Source of the DNA: Betaproteobacteria bacterium HGW-Betaproteobacteria-6
GTDB taxonomy: Bacteria; Pseudomonadota; Gammaproteobacteria; Burkholderiales; Rhodocyclaceae
NCBI GenBank assembly: GCA_002842145.1
Contig: PHCF01000004.1
Location: 30,462 to 94,461 of the forward strand
Reading direction: 5' to 3'
DNA length: 64,000 nt
A model generated the notes under the pieces. That model was not told where the DNA came from. It saw nothing but the letters and a program-made list of their open reading frames with translations, and did not search any database. Numbering within the stretch: the first letter of the stretch is position 1; each line of letters starts with the position of its first letter. This document shows positions 43,508-51,386 of this stretch, piece by piece. The translations under genes were made by a program, and so were the position numbers.

Positions 43508-44293
43508 ATGGAATATACCGACATCAAATATGAAGTAATCGACCAAGCGGGCATCATTACGTTTAACCGCCCGGAGCGCTATAACTCATTTCGTGGTCGC
43601 ACGATTGAGGAAACCTTGCACGCATTTAAGCGTGCTTGGGCTGACAAGCAAGTCGCCGCAGTTATTGTTACTGGCGCAGGAGACAAAGCGTTCTGTACTG
43701 GCGGCGACCAGAAGGAATTCAACGAAACGGGAAGTTACGGCACCAGTGAAAACGGCCTGTGGGAACTTGATGCCTTGCAACAGGTGGTACGCGACATCCC
43801 GAAACCCGTAATTGCAGCAGTAAATGGCTTCGCAATTGGCGGGGGTCATGTTCTCCACGTCCTTTGCGACATCACGATTGCATCGGAAAATGCCAAGTTT
43901 GGCCAAGCTGGCCCGCGCGTTGGCTCCTTCGATGCAGGCTGGGGTACCGCATACCTGGCGCGAATCGTTGGGGAAAAGCGTGCGCGCGAGATTTGGTACT
44001 TCTGTCGCCAGTATACGGCGCAACAAGCTTACGATTGGGGTCTGGTTAACAAGGTGGTTCCAGTTGGCCAGTCGCTTGCCGAAGCTCAACAATGGGTCGC
44101 CGAAGTTGCCTCAATGAGCCCGACCTCGCTCAAGGCGCTCAAGGCATCCTTTAATTGTGACAGTGCGCAGATCTTCGGTCAAACCAAAATGGCTTATCTC
44201 CAGCTTGAAATGTGGGGCACCGCGGACGAAGTGATGGAGGGCAAGCAAGCCTTCGTTGACAAGCGTAAACCTAACTTCACGCCGTTCCGCTAA
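43508..44293 (+). CDS. badI: 2-ketocyclohexanecarboxyl-CoA hydrolase (BadI-like, ring-opening crotonase)
   Basis: A 261-residue crotonase of the MenB/BadI subgroup. Landmarks: TGAGDKAFCTGGDQKEF, KPVIAAVNGFAIGGGHVLHV, GQAGPRVGSFDAGWGTAYLA, and GEKRAREIWYFCRQYTAQQA, which parallel BadI closely. The two hydratase glutamates are replaced (GGGH and QAGP), as expected for a hydrolase. BadI adds water to 2-oxocyclohexanecarboxyl-CoA and opens the ring to pimeloyl-CoA. Gene-end motif KRKPNFTPFR is also BadI/MenB-like. ATG 43508 has GAGGAG. It is the key ring-cleavage candidate of the window. A methyl- or isopropyl-substituted ring may be the true substrate. Confidence 0.87.
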   Translation: MEYTDIKYEVIDQAGIITFNRPERYNSFRGRTIEETLHAFKRAWADKQVAAVIVTGAGDKAFCTGGDQKEFNETGSYGTSENGLWELDALQQVVRDIPKPVIAAVNGFAIGGGHVLHVLCDITIASENAKFGQAGPRVGSFDAGWGTAYLARIVGEKRAREIWYFCRQYTAQQAYDWGLVNKVVPVGQSLAEAQQWVAEVASMSPTSLKALKASFNCDSAQIFGQTKMAYLQLEMWGTADEVMEGKQAFVDKRKPNFTPFR

Positions 44294-44302
44294 CAGCATC
44301 CC

Positions 44303-44326
44303 GGGTGGCCGAACCGGCCACCCTTT
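44303..44326 (+). terminator. Intra-operon hairpin after badI
   Basis: GGGTGGCCG (44303-44311) / CGGCCACCC (44315-44323), 3-base loop, followed by only three T. Ten bases after the badI stop and 40 bases before the next start. Probably a partial terminator or RNA-stability element that lowers downstream expression. Confidence 0.5.
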
Positions 44327-44365
44327 CCCCATTAGTAGCCGGACTACCGGCAGATTGGAAATACC

Positions 44366-45238
44366 GTGACTGAACGCTATTGTTCAATTTTCCGCCCTGG
44401 ATTGTTTGCCGGCAAGGTGGCAATTATTACTGGTGGGGGCAGCGGCATTGGCCGCTGTGCCGCACATGAACTTTCGTCATTAGGTGCCCGCATCGCCTTG
44501 CTGGGGCGCAAGCAGGACAAGTTGGATAAAGTAAAAGCTGAAATTGAAGCTTTGGGCGGAGAAGTCGATACCTTTGCTGGCGACATCCGCAATGAAGAAG
44601 GCGTTAAAGAAACGATTGCAGCAGTACTACGCCGCTTCGGCCGCATTGATCATCTTGTAAATAATGCGGGCGGGCAATATCGCGCAGCCCTTGAAGACAT
44701 TACGCTCAATGGTTGGGATGCTGTTATACGCAGTAACCTTAACGGCGGATTTGTCGTGTCACGAGAATGCTTCACTCAATGGATGAAGGAGCATGGTGGT
44801 GCAATCGTTAACATCGTAATGGACAATTGGTGCAGCACACCAATGATGGGGCATTCTGGCGCAGCGCGTGCCGGTATGGTCAATTTCACAGAAACAGCCG
44901 CAGTCGAGTGGGGTCCCTATAACGTACGTGTAAACGGCGTCGCGCCCGGGGGGGTTGCCTCATCCGGCTTTGATCACTATCCGGAAAGCGAACGTGAGTT
45001 TTTGCGAACCTATAGCGACACCGTACCACTTGGTCGTGTAGGCACCGAAGCCGAAACCTCCTCGGCCATTGTTTTTCTCTTATCAGAAGGTGCTGCGTAC
45101 ATTTCCGGCACCACGGTACGTGTCGATGGCGCCGTTTCTGCCTCTCGCCCGTGGTATCCACTGCCGAAGCGGGACACATCGTCACCTGTGTATAACGGAT
45201 TCCACCTTTACACACCGCCTCAAGTACTTCGCGATTGA
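44366..45238 (+). CDS. SDR of the peroxisomal trans-2-enoyl-CoA / 2,4-dienoyl-CoA reductase type
   Basis: A 290-residue [11 protein letters not shown] at 22-29, Arg-rich ALLGRKQDKL (NADP-type second strand), NNAGGQ at 99-104. The active-site YxxxK is absent: the segment reads GHSGAARAGM (162-171), with Ser and Arg at the Tyr and Lys places. This HSGAARAG pattern is that of trans-2-enoyl-CoA reductases (PECR) and related dienoyl-CoA reductases, so reduction of an unsaturated acyl-CoA with NADPH is more likely than alcohol oxidation. C-terminus has about 30 extra residues (SRPWYPLPKRDTSSPVY). Start GTG 44366 with GGAA upstream. It could remove a double bond that blocks beta-oxidation. Confidence 0.78.
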   Translation: MTERYCSIFRPGLFAGKVAIITGGGSGIGRCAAHELSSLGARIALLGRKQDKLDKVKAEIEALGGEVDTFAGDIRNEEGVKETIAAVLRRFGRIDHLVNNAGGQYRAALEDITLNGWDAVIRSNLNGGFVVSRECFTQWMKEHGGAIVNIVMDNWCSTPMMGHSGAARAGMVNFTETAAVEWGPYNVRVNGVAPGGVASSGFDHYPESEREFLRTYSDTVPLGRVGTEAETSSAIVFLLSEGAAYISGTTVRVDGAVSASRPWYPLPKRDTSSPVYNGFHLYTPPQVLRD

Positions 45239-45299
45239 ATGGTGCGGACGCATCCGCATGCTTTTTAGTTACCCAACATCTTAATAGACGAGATCCCGC

Positions 45300-46073
45300 A
45301 TGATCAATCCAATGAGCCTCGAAGGAACGACCGTAATTGTCACTGGTGCAGCACAAGGTATCGGGCTAGCTGTTACCACCCTTGCACGACAGCTTGGCGC
45401 CTCAGTCGTCATGATTGACCTTAATCCTGAAACGTTAAACGCAGCCGCAGCTCAATTTAACACTGATCAAGTGTTGCCAATTGCCGGTAATGTGACTGAT
45501 CCAGCTTTTGTCGAATCTGCCTTCGCAAAAGCCAGCCAACAATTTGGCGCTATCCATGGACTGGTCAATAACGCAGGCATTATCCGCCCGGCGATGATTG
45601 AAAAAATGGAACCGAAGCAATGGCAAGATGTAATCGACGTCAATCTTACCGGCACCTTTTACTGTCTTCAGGCATTCGGGCGCCAAGTAATCGCGCAGCG
45701 AGCTGCCGGAAATACTGCGCCAGCATCCATCGTCAATATTTCGTCAATTGCAGGACGTAAGGGCACGATCGGACAAATTAACTATAGCGCAGCAAAATCT
45801 GGACTTTTCGGCGTCACGATGAGTGCTGCACTCGAATGGGCGAAACATGATATCCGGGCGAACGCAGTTTGCTTTGGGCTGGTAGAAACGCCGATGACCG
45901 AAGTCGTTCGTGGTGAGAAGTTTCGCGACATGATGTTAGCCCGCATTCCGATGGGAAGATGGACTACTCCGGAAGAGGTTTCTAAGTCGATCTGTTTCCT
46001 GCTATCAGATGCTGGGTCATATATCACCGGGCAGACCTTGTCGGTCGACGGTGGAACCTTCATGAGCTCCTGA
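45300..46073 (+). CDS. SDR-family oxidoreductase (3-hydroxyacyl-CoA dehydrogenase-like)
   Basis: A 257-residue classical SDR: TGAAQGIG at 15-22, Asp in VVMIDLNPE (NAD), NNAG near 90, catalytic NISSIAGRKGTIGQINYSAAK. C-terminal RIPMGRWTTPEEVSKSICFL then GQTLSVDGGTFMSS is complete. Similar enzymes oxidise 3-hydroxyacyl-CoA or ring alcohols. Preceded at about 60 bases by the enoyl-reductase-type SDR and followed at 25 bases by the first MaoC hydratase, so it may oxidise the hydratase product. Weak ribosome site (GAG) before ATG 45300. Substrate unknown. Confidence 0.82.
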   Translation: MINPMSLEGTTVIVTGAAQGIGLAVTTLARQLGASVVMIDLNPETLNAAAAQFNTDQVLPIAGNVTDPAFVESAFAKASQQFGAIHGLVNNAGIIRPAMIEKMEPKQWQDVIDVNLTGTFYCLQAFGRQVIAQRAAGNTAPASIVNISSIAGRKGTIGQINYSAAKSGLFGVTMSAALEWAKHDIRANAVCFGLVETPMTEVVRGEKFRDMMLARIPMGRWTTPEEVSKSICFLLSDAGSYITGQTLSVDGGTFMSS

Positions 46074-46098
46074 TGCCGGTACATTTTGGGTAGGTAAA

Positions 46099-46965
46099 AT
46101 GGCAATTAAACTTGACACGCTTCTAAGCTGGCCATTCAAAGATGTTGTGCAGAGTTATACCGCGCGTGACAGCATCTTATATGCGCTATCTGTAGGACTT
46201 GGCGCCGACCCCATAGATCATGATCAGCTAAGGTTCGTCTATGAAAATGGTCTTGAGGCATTCCCTACGATGGCCCTTGTATTGGGATACCCAGGCCCGT
46301 GGGCAGCTGATCCGCAATCAGGCATCGACGTTTCCAAGCTGGTTTTCGGTGAACAACAAGTAACTTGGCATAGTTCTTTACCTCCCGCAACAACCATACG
46401 AGCGCGTGAGCGTATCGTCAATGTGATCGATAAGGGCGAAGGGCGCGGCGCCTTGGTGTATGTTCAACGGCAGATTTTTGACCATAGCACCGAACAGCTA
46501 CTTGTGACATTGGATGGTACGTTGTTCTGTCGTGGAAACGGCGGTTTTGGTGGCCCTGATGGACCTATCCGTGAGCCTTGGCAGGTACCTGAACGGGATC
46601 CGGATTGCGTAGTCGAGATGCCGACGCTTCCACAAGCTGCCCTGCTTTATCGGCTCAATGCCGATTACAACCCTCTTCATGCGGACCCGAAGTTTGCCTT
46701 AGCCGCTGGTTTTCCTCGCCCGATTCTGCATGGGCTATGTACCTTTGCGATTGCAGCCCAAGCTGCTCTGAAAACCTATGGAGGGCTACGTGCTGATCGT
46801 TTACGTAGCCTTCGGGCGCGCTTTACAGCCCCTGTTTATCCAGGGGAGGTTCTGTCGGTCGAGTTATGGCGGGACGACAACTCAATCTCTTTTCGTGTTT
46901 GGGTACGTGAACGCAATACAAAGGTGCTTGATGGTGGCCACGCGATCATTATCCAGAAAGCGTAA
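46099..46965 (+). CDS. MaoC-family enoyl-CoA hydratase 2, full active site
   Basis: A 288-residue double-hotdog hydratase like the hydratase-2 part of peroxisomal MFE-2. N-terminal hotdog with DSILYALSVGLGADPIDHDQ and FPTMALVLGYPGPW; C-terminal hotdog with the catalytic signature LNADYNPLHADPKFALAAGF (Asp189, Asn191, Pro192, His194) and RPILHGLCTFAIAAQA. It should hydrate 2-enoyl-CoA to the (R)-3-hydroxyacyl-CoA, often with bulky or branched acyl chains as in sterol side-chain degradation. A diverged copy follows at 47003. Weak ribosome site. Confidence 0.88.
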   Translation: MAIKLDTLLSWPFKDVVQSYTARDSILYALSVGLGADPIDHDQLRFVYENGLEAFPTMALVLGYPGPWAADPQSGIDVSKLVFGEQQVTWHSSLPPATTIRARERIVNVIDKGEGRGALVYVQRQIFDHSTEQLLVTLDGTLFCRGNGGFGGPDGPIREPWQVPERDPDCVVEMPTLPQAALLYRLNADYNPLHADPKFALAAGFPRPILHGLCTFAIAAQAALKTYGGLRADRLRSLRARFTAPVYPGEVLSVELWRDDNSISFRVWVRERNTKVLDGGHAIIIQKA

Positions 46966-47002
46966 CCCTGTCCCCACTTTGTAAGGAAGGACTTGAGGGC
47001 CA

Positions 47003-47857
47003 ATGGGATCGATAGATGCCAACCGCCTAAAAAGCTGGAACTTCTCGGAGATCGTCCAAACCTACTCTGCGCGCGACACCATGCTATACGCGTTGACTCT
47101 GGGTTTGGGCGCCAACCCTGAGGATCCTCGGCAGTTACGCTATGTATACGAACGGAACCTGATCGCGTTTCCAACCATGGCGACCACACTTTGTTTCGAT
47201 GGCCCATGGACGGTGCCAGGCTCAGGGATAAACCTTGGGCAGCTATTGCATGGCGAACAAACGATCACCATGCACTCACCGCTACCACCGGCAGGTACCG
47301 TCCGCTCTCGGGAGAGAATCACCAATCTTGTCGACAAAGGCAAGGATGCAATCATCTACAGTTGTCGTGAGTTACTCAATAATGAGACAGGCAGCAGAAT
47401 TGCGACCCTAGAGTCTGCCATTTTTTGCCGCGAAAATGGTGGCTTCAGCAGCATATCGAAGCAGAACAAACGGCTTACGCAACCAGTTCCGACACGAGCA
47501 CCAGACAGCGTAGTCGAAATACCCACCCTCCCCCAAACCGCAATCATGTACAGACTGAACGGCGATTACGCCAAGTTACATGTCGACCCCAACTTCGCGA
47601 GTGAGGCAGGATTCTCTCGCCCCATCATGCACGGGCTATGCACATTCGGCATTGCAGCGCTGGCAGTCCTTCAAGGATATGCAGATTTAGACGCCTCCCG
47701 CCTAAAGAGTTTCAGGGTACGATTTTGCGCCCCTGCATACCCGGGCGAGACCATTTCCGTAGAGCTCTGGCGCGACAGTGAACTTATCTCTTTTCGCGCC
47801 TGGGCAGCTGAACGTGGCATCAAGGTGCTTGATTGCGGTACTGCCGTGCTCACCTGA
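47003..47857 (+). CDS. MaoC-family hydratase paralogue with altered active-site loop
   Basis: A 284-residue copy of the preceding MaoC protein, matching it along the whole length (ARDTMLYALTLGLGANPEDP, HGEQTITMHSPLPPAGTVRS). In the catalytic signature it reads LNGDYAKLHVDPNFASEAGF: Asp188 and His193 remain but the conserved Asn-Pro is Ala-Lys. The dyad may still work on another substrate, or the protein may be a non-catalytic partner of the first, as in heteromeric hydratases of steroid degraders. 37 bases behind the first copy; AGGA/GAGGG before ATG 47003. Tandem duplication within the operon is clear. Confidence 0.85.
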   Translation: MGSIDANRLKSWNFSEIVQTYSARDTMLYALTLGLGANPEDPRQLRYVYERNLIAFPTMATTLCFDGPWTVPGSGINLGQLLHGEQTITMHSPLPPAGTVRSRERITNLVDKGKDAIIYSCRELLNNETGSRIATLESAIFCRENGGFSSISKQNKRLTQPVPTRAPDSVVEIPTLPQTAIMYRLNGDYAKLHVDPNFASEAGFSRPIMHGLCTFGIAALAVLQGYADLDASRLKSFRVRFCAPAYPGETISVELWRDSELISFRAWAAERGIKVLDCGTAVLT

Positions 47858-47902
47858 TCAACTATCGGCAACCTCATTAAATTCAACGCAAAGGAAATAC
47901 TC

Positions 47903-48706
47903 GTGAATCGTCTAAATGGAAAGACCGTATTGATCACCGGCGCAGCTCGCGGAATTGGTGCCGCAACTGCATCTGCCATGGCGAACGAGGGGGCAAAAGT
48001 TCTCGTTTGCGACATTCTTGATGACCAAGGGGAGGCTCTCATAACCTCGATCCGCACCTTTGGTGGCGAAGCCTACTACCATCATCTCGACGTAACAAAT
48101 GAGGAACATTGGGCCGAGGCAACGCGCTTGGCAACCCAATACTTCAACGGTGTCGATGTTCTTGTCAATAATGCGGGCATCTATCTTGGCAAGAGTTTTG
48201 AGGAAGCGAGCATGACCGATTGGCAACGACTTTGCGACATCAATCTCACCGGAGTTGTGCTAGGGATCAAGGCCCTTTTGCCCAGCCTGCGCGAACGTGC
48301 CTTGTCCAGTAAGCATGGTAGTGCCATCGTCAATATGTCCTCAGTTGCCGGACTGGTTGGTGCAGCGACTGACCCGCTGTATTCGCTAACTAAAGGTGGA
48401 ATTACCCTACTAACGAAAGCGCTCGCTGTCGATTTCGGGCAACGCGGCTACGGCGTGCGCGTCAACTCAATCCACCCCGGTGCAGTTGATACTGAGATGG
48501 GAAGACAAACCTTTGCGGCGCGAGCCAAAGCACTTTCGACTGATGATTTGCAACTTGCGCGGCGACAATCCATCGAAGCACATCCAATTGGGCGCCTTGG
48601 GACAGCTGAAGATATTGCGCAGGGAGTTATCTATCTAGCGTCCGACGAAGCAAGCTTTGTTACGGGCACGGCACTTACGGTGGACGGCGGCTTCACCGCC
48701 CGCTAG
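47903..48706 (+). CDS. SDR-family secondary alcohol dehydrogenase (cyclohexanol dehydrogenase-like)
   Basis: A 267-residue SDR: TGAARGIG near 12-19, CDILDDQG (NAD-type Asp), HHLDVTNEEHW, NNAG, catalytic NMSSVAGLVGAATDPLYSLTK, and the ending HPIGRLGTAEDIAQGVIYLA, TALTVDGGFTAR. This C-terminal pattern is the same as in the carboxylase-operon SDRs at 2529 and 7479, so the two distant blocks share an enzyme type. Start GTG 47903, AAAGGAAA upstream. Likely role: oxidation of a ring or chain secondary alcohol to a ketone. Confidence 0.85.
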   Translation: MNRLNGKTVLITGAARGIGAATASAMANEGAKVLVCDILDDQGEALITSIRTFGGEAYYHHLDVTNEEHWAEATRLATQYFNGVDVLVNNAGIYLGKSFEEASMTDWQRLCDINLTGVVLGIKALLPSLRERALSSKHGSAIVNMSSVAGLVGAATDPLYSLTKGGITLLTKALAVDFGQRGYGVRVNSIHPGAVDTEMGRQTFAARAKALSTDDLQLARRQSIEAHPIGRLGTAEDIAQGVIYLASDEASFVTGTALTVDGGFTAR

Positions 48707-48772
48707 TTTGAAAAGCCTGTGAGCGTCCGACTGCGCGATTAAAGATTCCACTCTTACTGAATTGGAGGCCTT

Positions 48773-49876
48773 ATGGGTCCGCTCGCCGGTATCAAAATAA
48801 TCGAATTTGGGGCAATCGGACCAGCCCCATTTTGCTCTATGCTCTTAGCTGACATGGGGGCCGAAGTACTGCGTATCGATCGCCGCGGCGGACGCACTGG
48901 CATTGCCAACCCTCGGATGCTCGACCGTGGCAAATTTACAATCGAAGCAGATTTAAAATCGCCCGAAAACATTGCCCTCTGTCTAAACCTTATTGAAAGC
49001 GCCGATGTCGTAATCGAAGGCTATCGACCCGGCGTTATGGAGCGTCTCGGCCTTGGACCTAGCACCGCACTTGAACGCAATCCTCGGTTAATTTACGGCC
49101 GCATGACGGGATGGGGGCAAAGTGGGCCGCTTGCCAAAGCCGCTGCTCACGACATCAATTACATTGCAATAAGTGGCGCGCTCGACTGCATCGGCCCCAG
49201 GGGCGGGAAGCCCATTCCTCCCCTTAACCTGGTTGGCGATTTGGCTGGCGGTGGGGTTTATTTGGCACTTGGAATCGCTGCAGCCCTCTTTGAAACGCAA
49301 TTATCTGGCAAAGGACAGGTAATCGATGCGGCCATCACCGATGGCACCGCATCCCTGATGGCCTTTATCTATGGCATGAAGGCCGATGGTAACTGGAACC
49401 ACGAACGTGGCGACAACCTATGCGACGGGGGGGCACCATGGTATGACACCTATGAAACAGCAGATCATCATTACGTGTCAATTGGCGCGTTTGAACCACA
49501 GTTCTACAGCGAGCTACTGGAGCGCCTTGGTTTCGATGAAACACTACTTCCCGACCGTTACGACAAACGCAACTGGCCAGAACTGAAGAAGAAATTGACA
49601 GAAGTATTCGCAACAAAAACACGCACCCAATGGTGTGAACTGCTGGAAGGTTCCGAAACCTGCTTCGCACCAGTACTCTCGCTTGACGAGGCACCAATGC
49701 ACCCGCACAACATTGCACGAAATACATTCGTCGCTATCCATGGGGAGATGCAACCCGCACCCGCGCCACGTTTTTCGAGAACCCCGAGCGAATTAAGCGA
49801 AGGCGGGAGAGCATCAGTCGGCACACTACAAAATTGGGGAATATCGGATGCTGATATCAAACGCCTTACTAGTTAA
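48773..49876 (+). CDS. Alpha-methylacyl-CoA racemase (CoA-transferase family III)
   Basis: A 367-residue family III protein of the AMACR/MCR type. N-terminal GPLAGIKIIEFGAIGPAPF, then MLLADMGAEVLRIDRRGG (CoA-adenine region). The catalytic pair of racemases is present: His126 in AAAHDINYIAISGAL and Asp156 in LNLVGDLAGGG, at the same numbering as the Mycobacterium enzyme. It interconverts (2R)- and (2S)-methylacyl-CoA so that acyl-CoA dehydrogenase can act. Its presence implies an alpha-methyl-branched CoA thioester in the pathway, as arises from terpenoid or sterol chains. GGAGG precedes ATG 48773. Last enzyme gene of the badH operon before an AT-rich gap. Confidence 0.85.
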   Translation: MGPLAGIKIIEFGAIGPAPFCSMLLADMGAEVLRIDRRGGRTGIANPRMLDRGKFTIEADLKSPENIALCLNLIESADVVIEGYRPGVMERLGLGPSTALERNPRLIYGRMTGWGQSGPLAKAAAHDINYIAISGALDCIGPRGGKPIPPLNLVGDLAGGGVYLALGIAAALFETQLSGKGQVIDAAITDGTASLMAFIYGMKADGNWNHERGDNLCDGGAPWYDTYETADHHYVSIGAFEPQFYSELLERLGFDETLLPDRYDKRNWPELKKKLTEVFATKTRTQWCELLEGSETCFAPVLSLDEAPMHPHNIARNTFVAIHGEMQPAPAPRFSRTPSELSEGGRASVGTLQNWGISDADIKRLTS

Positions 49877-49947
49877 CGTAACTACCAGCAAAATTTCAGT
49901 TCGACGCCAATGAATATTACGAATACATCAATTATTTCTCATATTAG

Positions 49948-49976
49948 TTGACGTATCAATATATGTTGAATTAATT
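49948..49976 (+). promoter_or_regulatory. Candidate promoter for the solute-binding protein gene
   Basis: TTGACG (49948-49953), 17-base spacer, TTAATT (49971-49976), in an AT-rich gap about 110 bases upstream of the next start. The -10 is a weak match. Confidence 0.3.
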
Positions 49977-50083
49977 TATTAACAATTCAGCAACATCGAA
50001 AATACACAACTTGTCAATTGGATTGCTTGCAACCCCTTACCATCTCGCCCTGCAATACAAAGTCAATCACTTGAGGAGTTGAC

Positions 50084-51313
50084 ATGAACAAAGGAAATCG
50101 TACCTCGACCCGTGTCATCGCATGTATGTCATTGTTATTAGCGGGAACCGCCTTCGCTGCAGAGCCAATCCTGATCGGGCATATCGGAGGCTACTCGGGA
50201 GCGTGTGGTCCATTCAGCAAAGGAAACCTGAATGCTAGTCAACTTGCGGTGGACGAAATAAATGCAGGGGGGGGAGTTCTTGGCCGGAAGATTGAATTAC
50301 GTCCGCGGGATTCCCAGTCAAAGCCGGACGAGGCCGCCAAGCAAGCTCGCGAATCGATTGTCTCTGACAAAGTCGATATCATTACCGGACCTTGTACCAG
50401 TTCGGAGTTGTTATCGGTATCGGCAGTAGCAAAAGAAAATAAAACGTTGCTATGGACATCTCAAAGTAATACGCATCGGGCAAATATCAACTTCGGCCAC
50501 CCGTATATTTTTCAATCCCGTGCCAACACGCTAATGGAATCGCGCGCCGTAGCCGATTTCATCGCTAGTCAAAAAGACTGGAAGCGGATTGTCATCATAG
50601 GGTCTGATTTCGAGTGGCCTCACGTCGTTGCTGAACAGATTGAGCAGCGACTAAAATCATCACGCTCAGACGTCAAAATTGCTCGGAGCCTTTGGCCGAA
50701 GTTGGGCGAAACAAATTTCGGCTCTTATATCTCTGGGGGCCTGGATGAGAATCCGGATCTCGTAGTACTGCCCATGTTTGGTGGCTCCGTGGTCAACTTC
50801 ATCAAACAAGCTAAAACCTATGGTCTTTTCCAGCGTACAAAGCTGATTACTATGCTCACTACCGATGTACTTCAGACGCTCGGTAATGAACTCCCCGAAG
50901 GCATTTTCGGATTTTCTCCAGCTCCCTTCTATGCGCTATCTTCACCTAAAACAGACGCCTTCGTAAAAAAATATACGGCTACATATAAGCAAGTCCCGGA
51001 TGACTGGGCTGTTCTTGGCTACGACTCGATGCTGCAAATGACGGAAGCAATTCGACGCGCGGGCTCTCTCGATTCAGGTGCAATTATCGATGCCCTTGCC
51101 GCTACAGAATATGTGGGCTTGCGCGGCAAAATAAGGGTCCGAAAGCTTGATGGCAATTCCAATGCTCCAACGTTTATTGGTGTAACCAAAAAAATTCCTG
51201 GGTTTGACTTTCCAATTCTCACAAATGTGACACGGATCGATGGCGACAGCGTGATGCCAAGTGCTGCCGAAGTAATGTCTTTGCGACAACCGGTAGCCTC
51301 ATCTGTCAAGTGA
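50084..51313 (+). CDS. Branched-chain-amino-acid-type ABC transporter substrate-binding protein
   Basis: A 409-residue periplasmic binding protein. Signal peptide: RVIACMSLLLAGTAFAAEP with cleavage after AFA. Mature type I binding fold: ILIGHIGGYSGACGPFSKGN, NASQLAVDEINAGGGVLGRK, then TGPCTSSELLSVSAVAKENK and the hinge region. It is clearly paralogous to the binding protein at 62064 (same GACGP and TGPCTSS landmarks) but has no permease beside it, so it probably works with the LivHMGF system at 58.7-62 kb. Such proteins in aromatic degraders bind aromatic or alicyclic acids. GAGGAG before ATG. Confidence 0.9.
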   Translation: MNKGNRTSTRVIACMSLLLAGTAFAAEPILIGHIGGYSGACGPFSKGNLNASQLAVDEINAGGGVLGRKIELRPRDSQSKPDEAAKQARESIVSDKVDIITGPCTSSELLSVSAVAKENKTLLWTSQSNTHRANINFGHPYIFQSRANTLMESRAVADFIASQKDWKRIVIIGSDFEWPHVVAEQIEQRLKSSRSDVKIARSLWPKLGETNFGSYISGGLDENPDLVVLPMFGGSVVNFIKQAKTYGLFQRTKLITMLTTDVLQTLGNELPEGIFGFSPAPFYALSSPKTDAFVKKYTATYKQVPDDWAVLGYDSMLQMTEAIRRAGSLDSGAIIDALAATEYVGLRGKIRVRKLDGNSNAPTFIGVTKKIPGFDFPILTNVTRIDGDSVMPSAAEVMSLRQPVASSVK

Positions 51314-51386
51314 CCCCAATCGACTGACGATCAAACGTCGATATATGTAAGCCATGCCCCGGCCCAATAAAGAAAAGTAACTAAAA

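Noticed and set aside
44366..45238. Calling this SDR a pseudogene because the catalytic Tyr and Lys are missing
   Set aside because: The HSGAARAG replacement is characteristic of the trans-2-enoyl/dienoyl-CoA reductase branch and the rest of the fold is intact.
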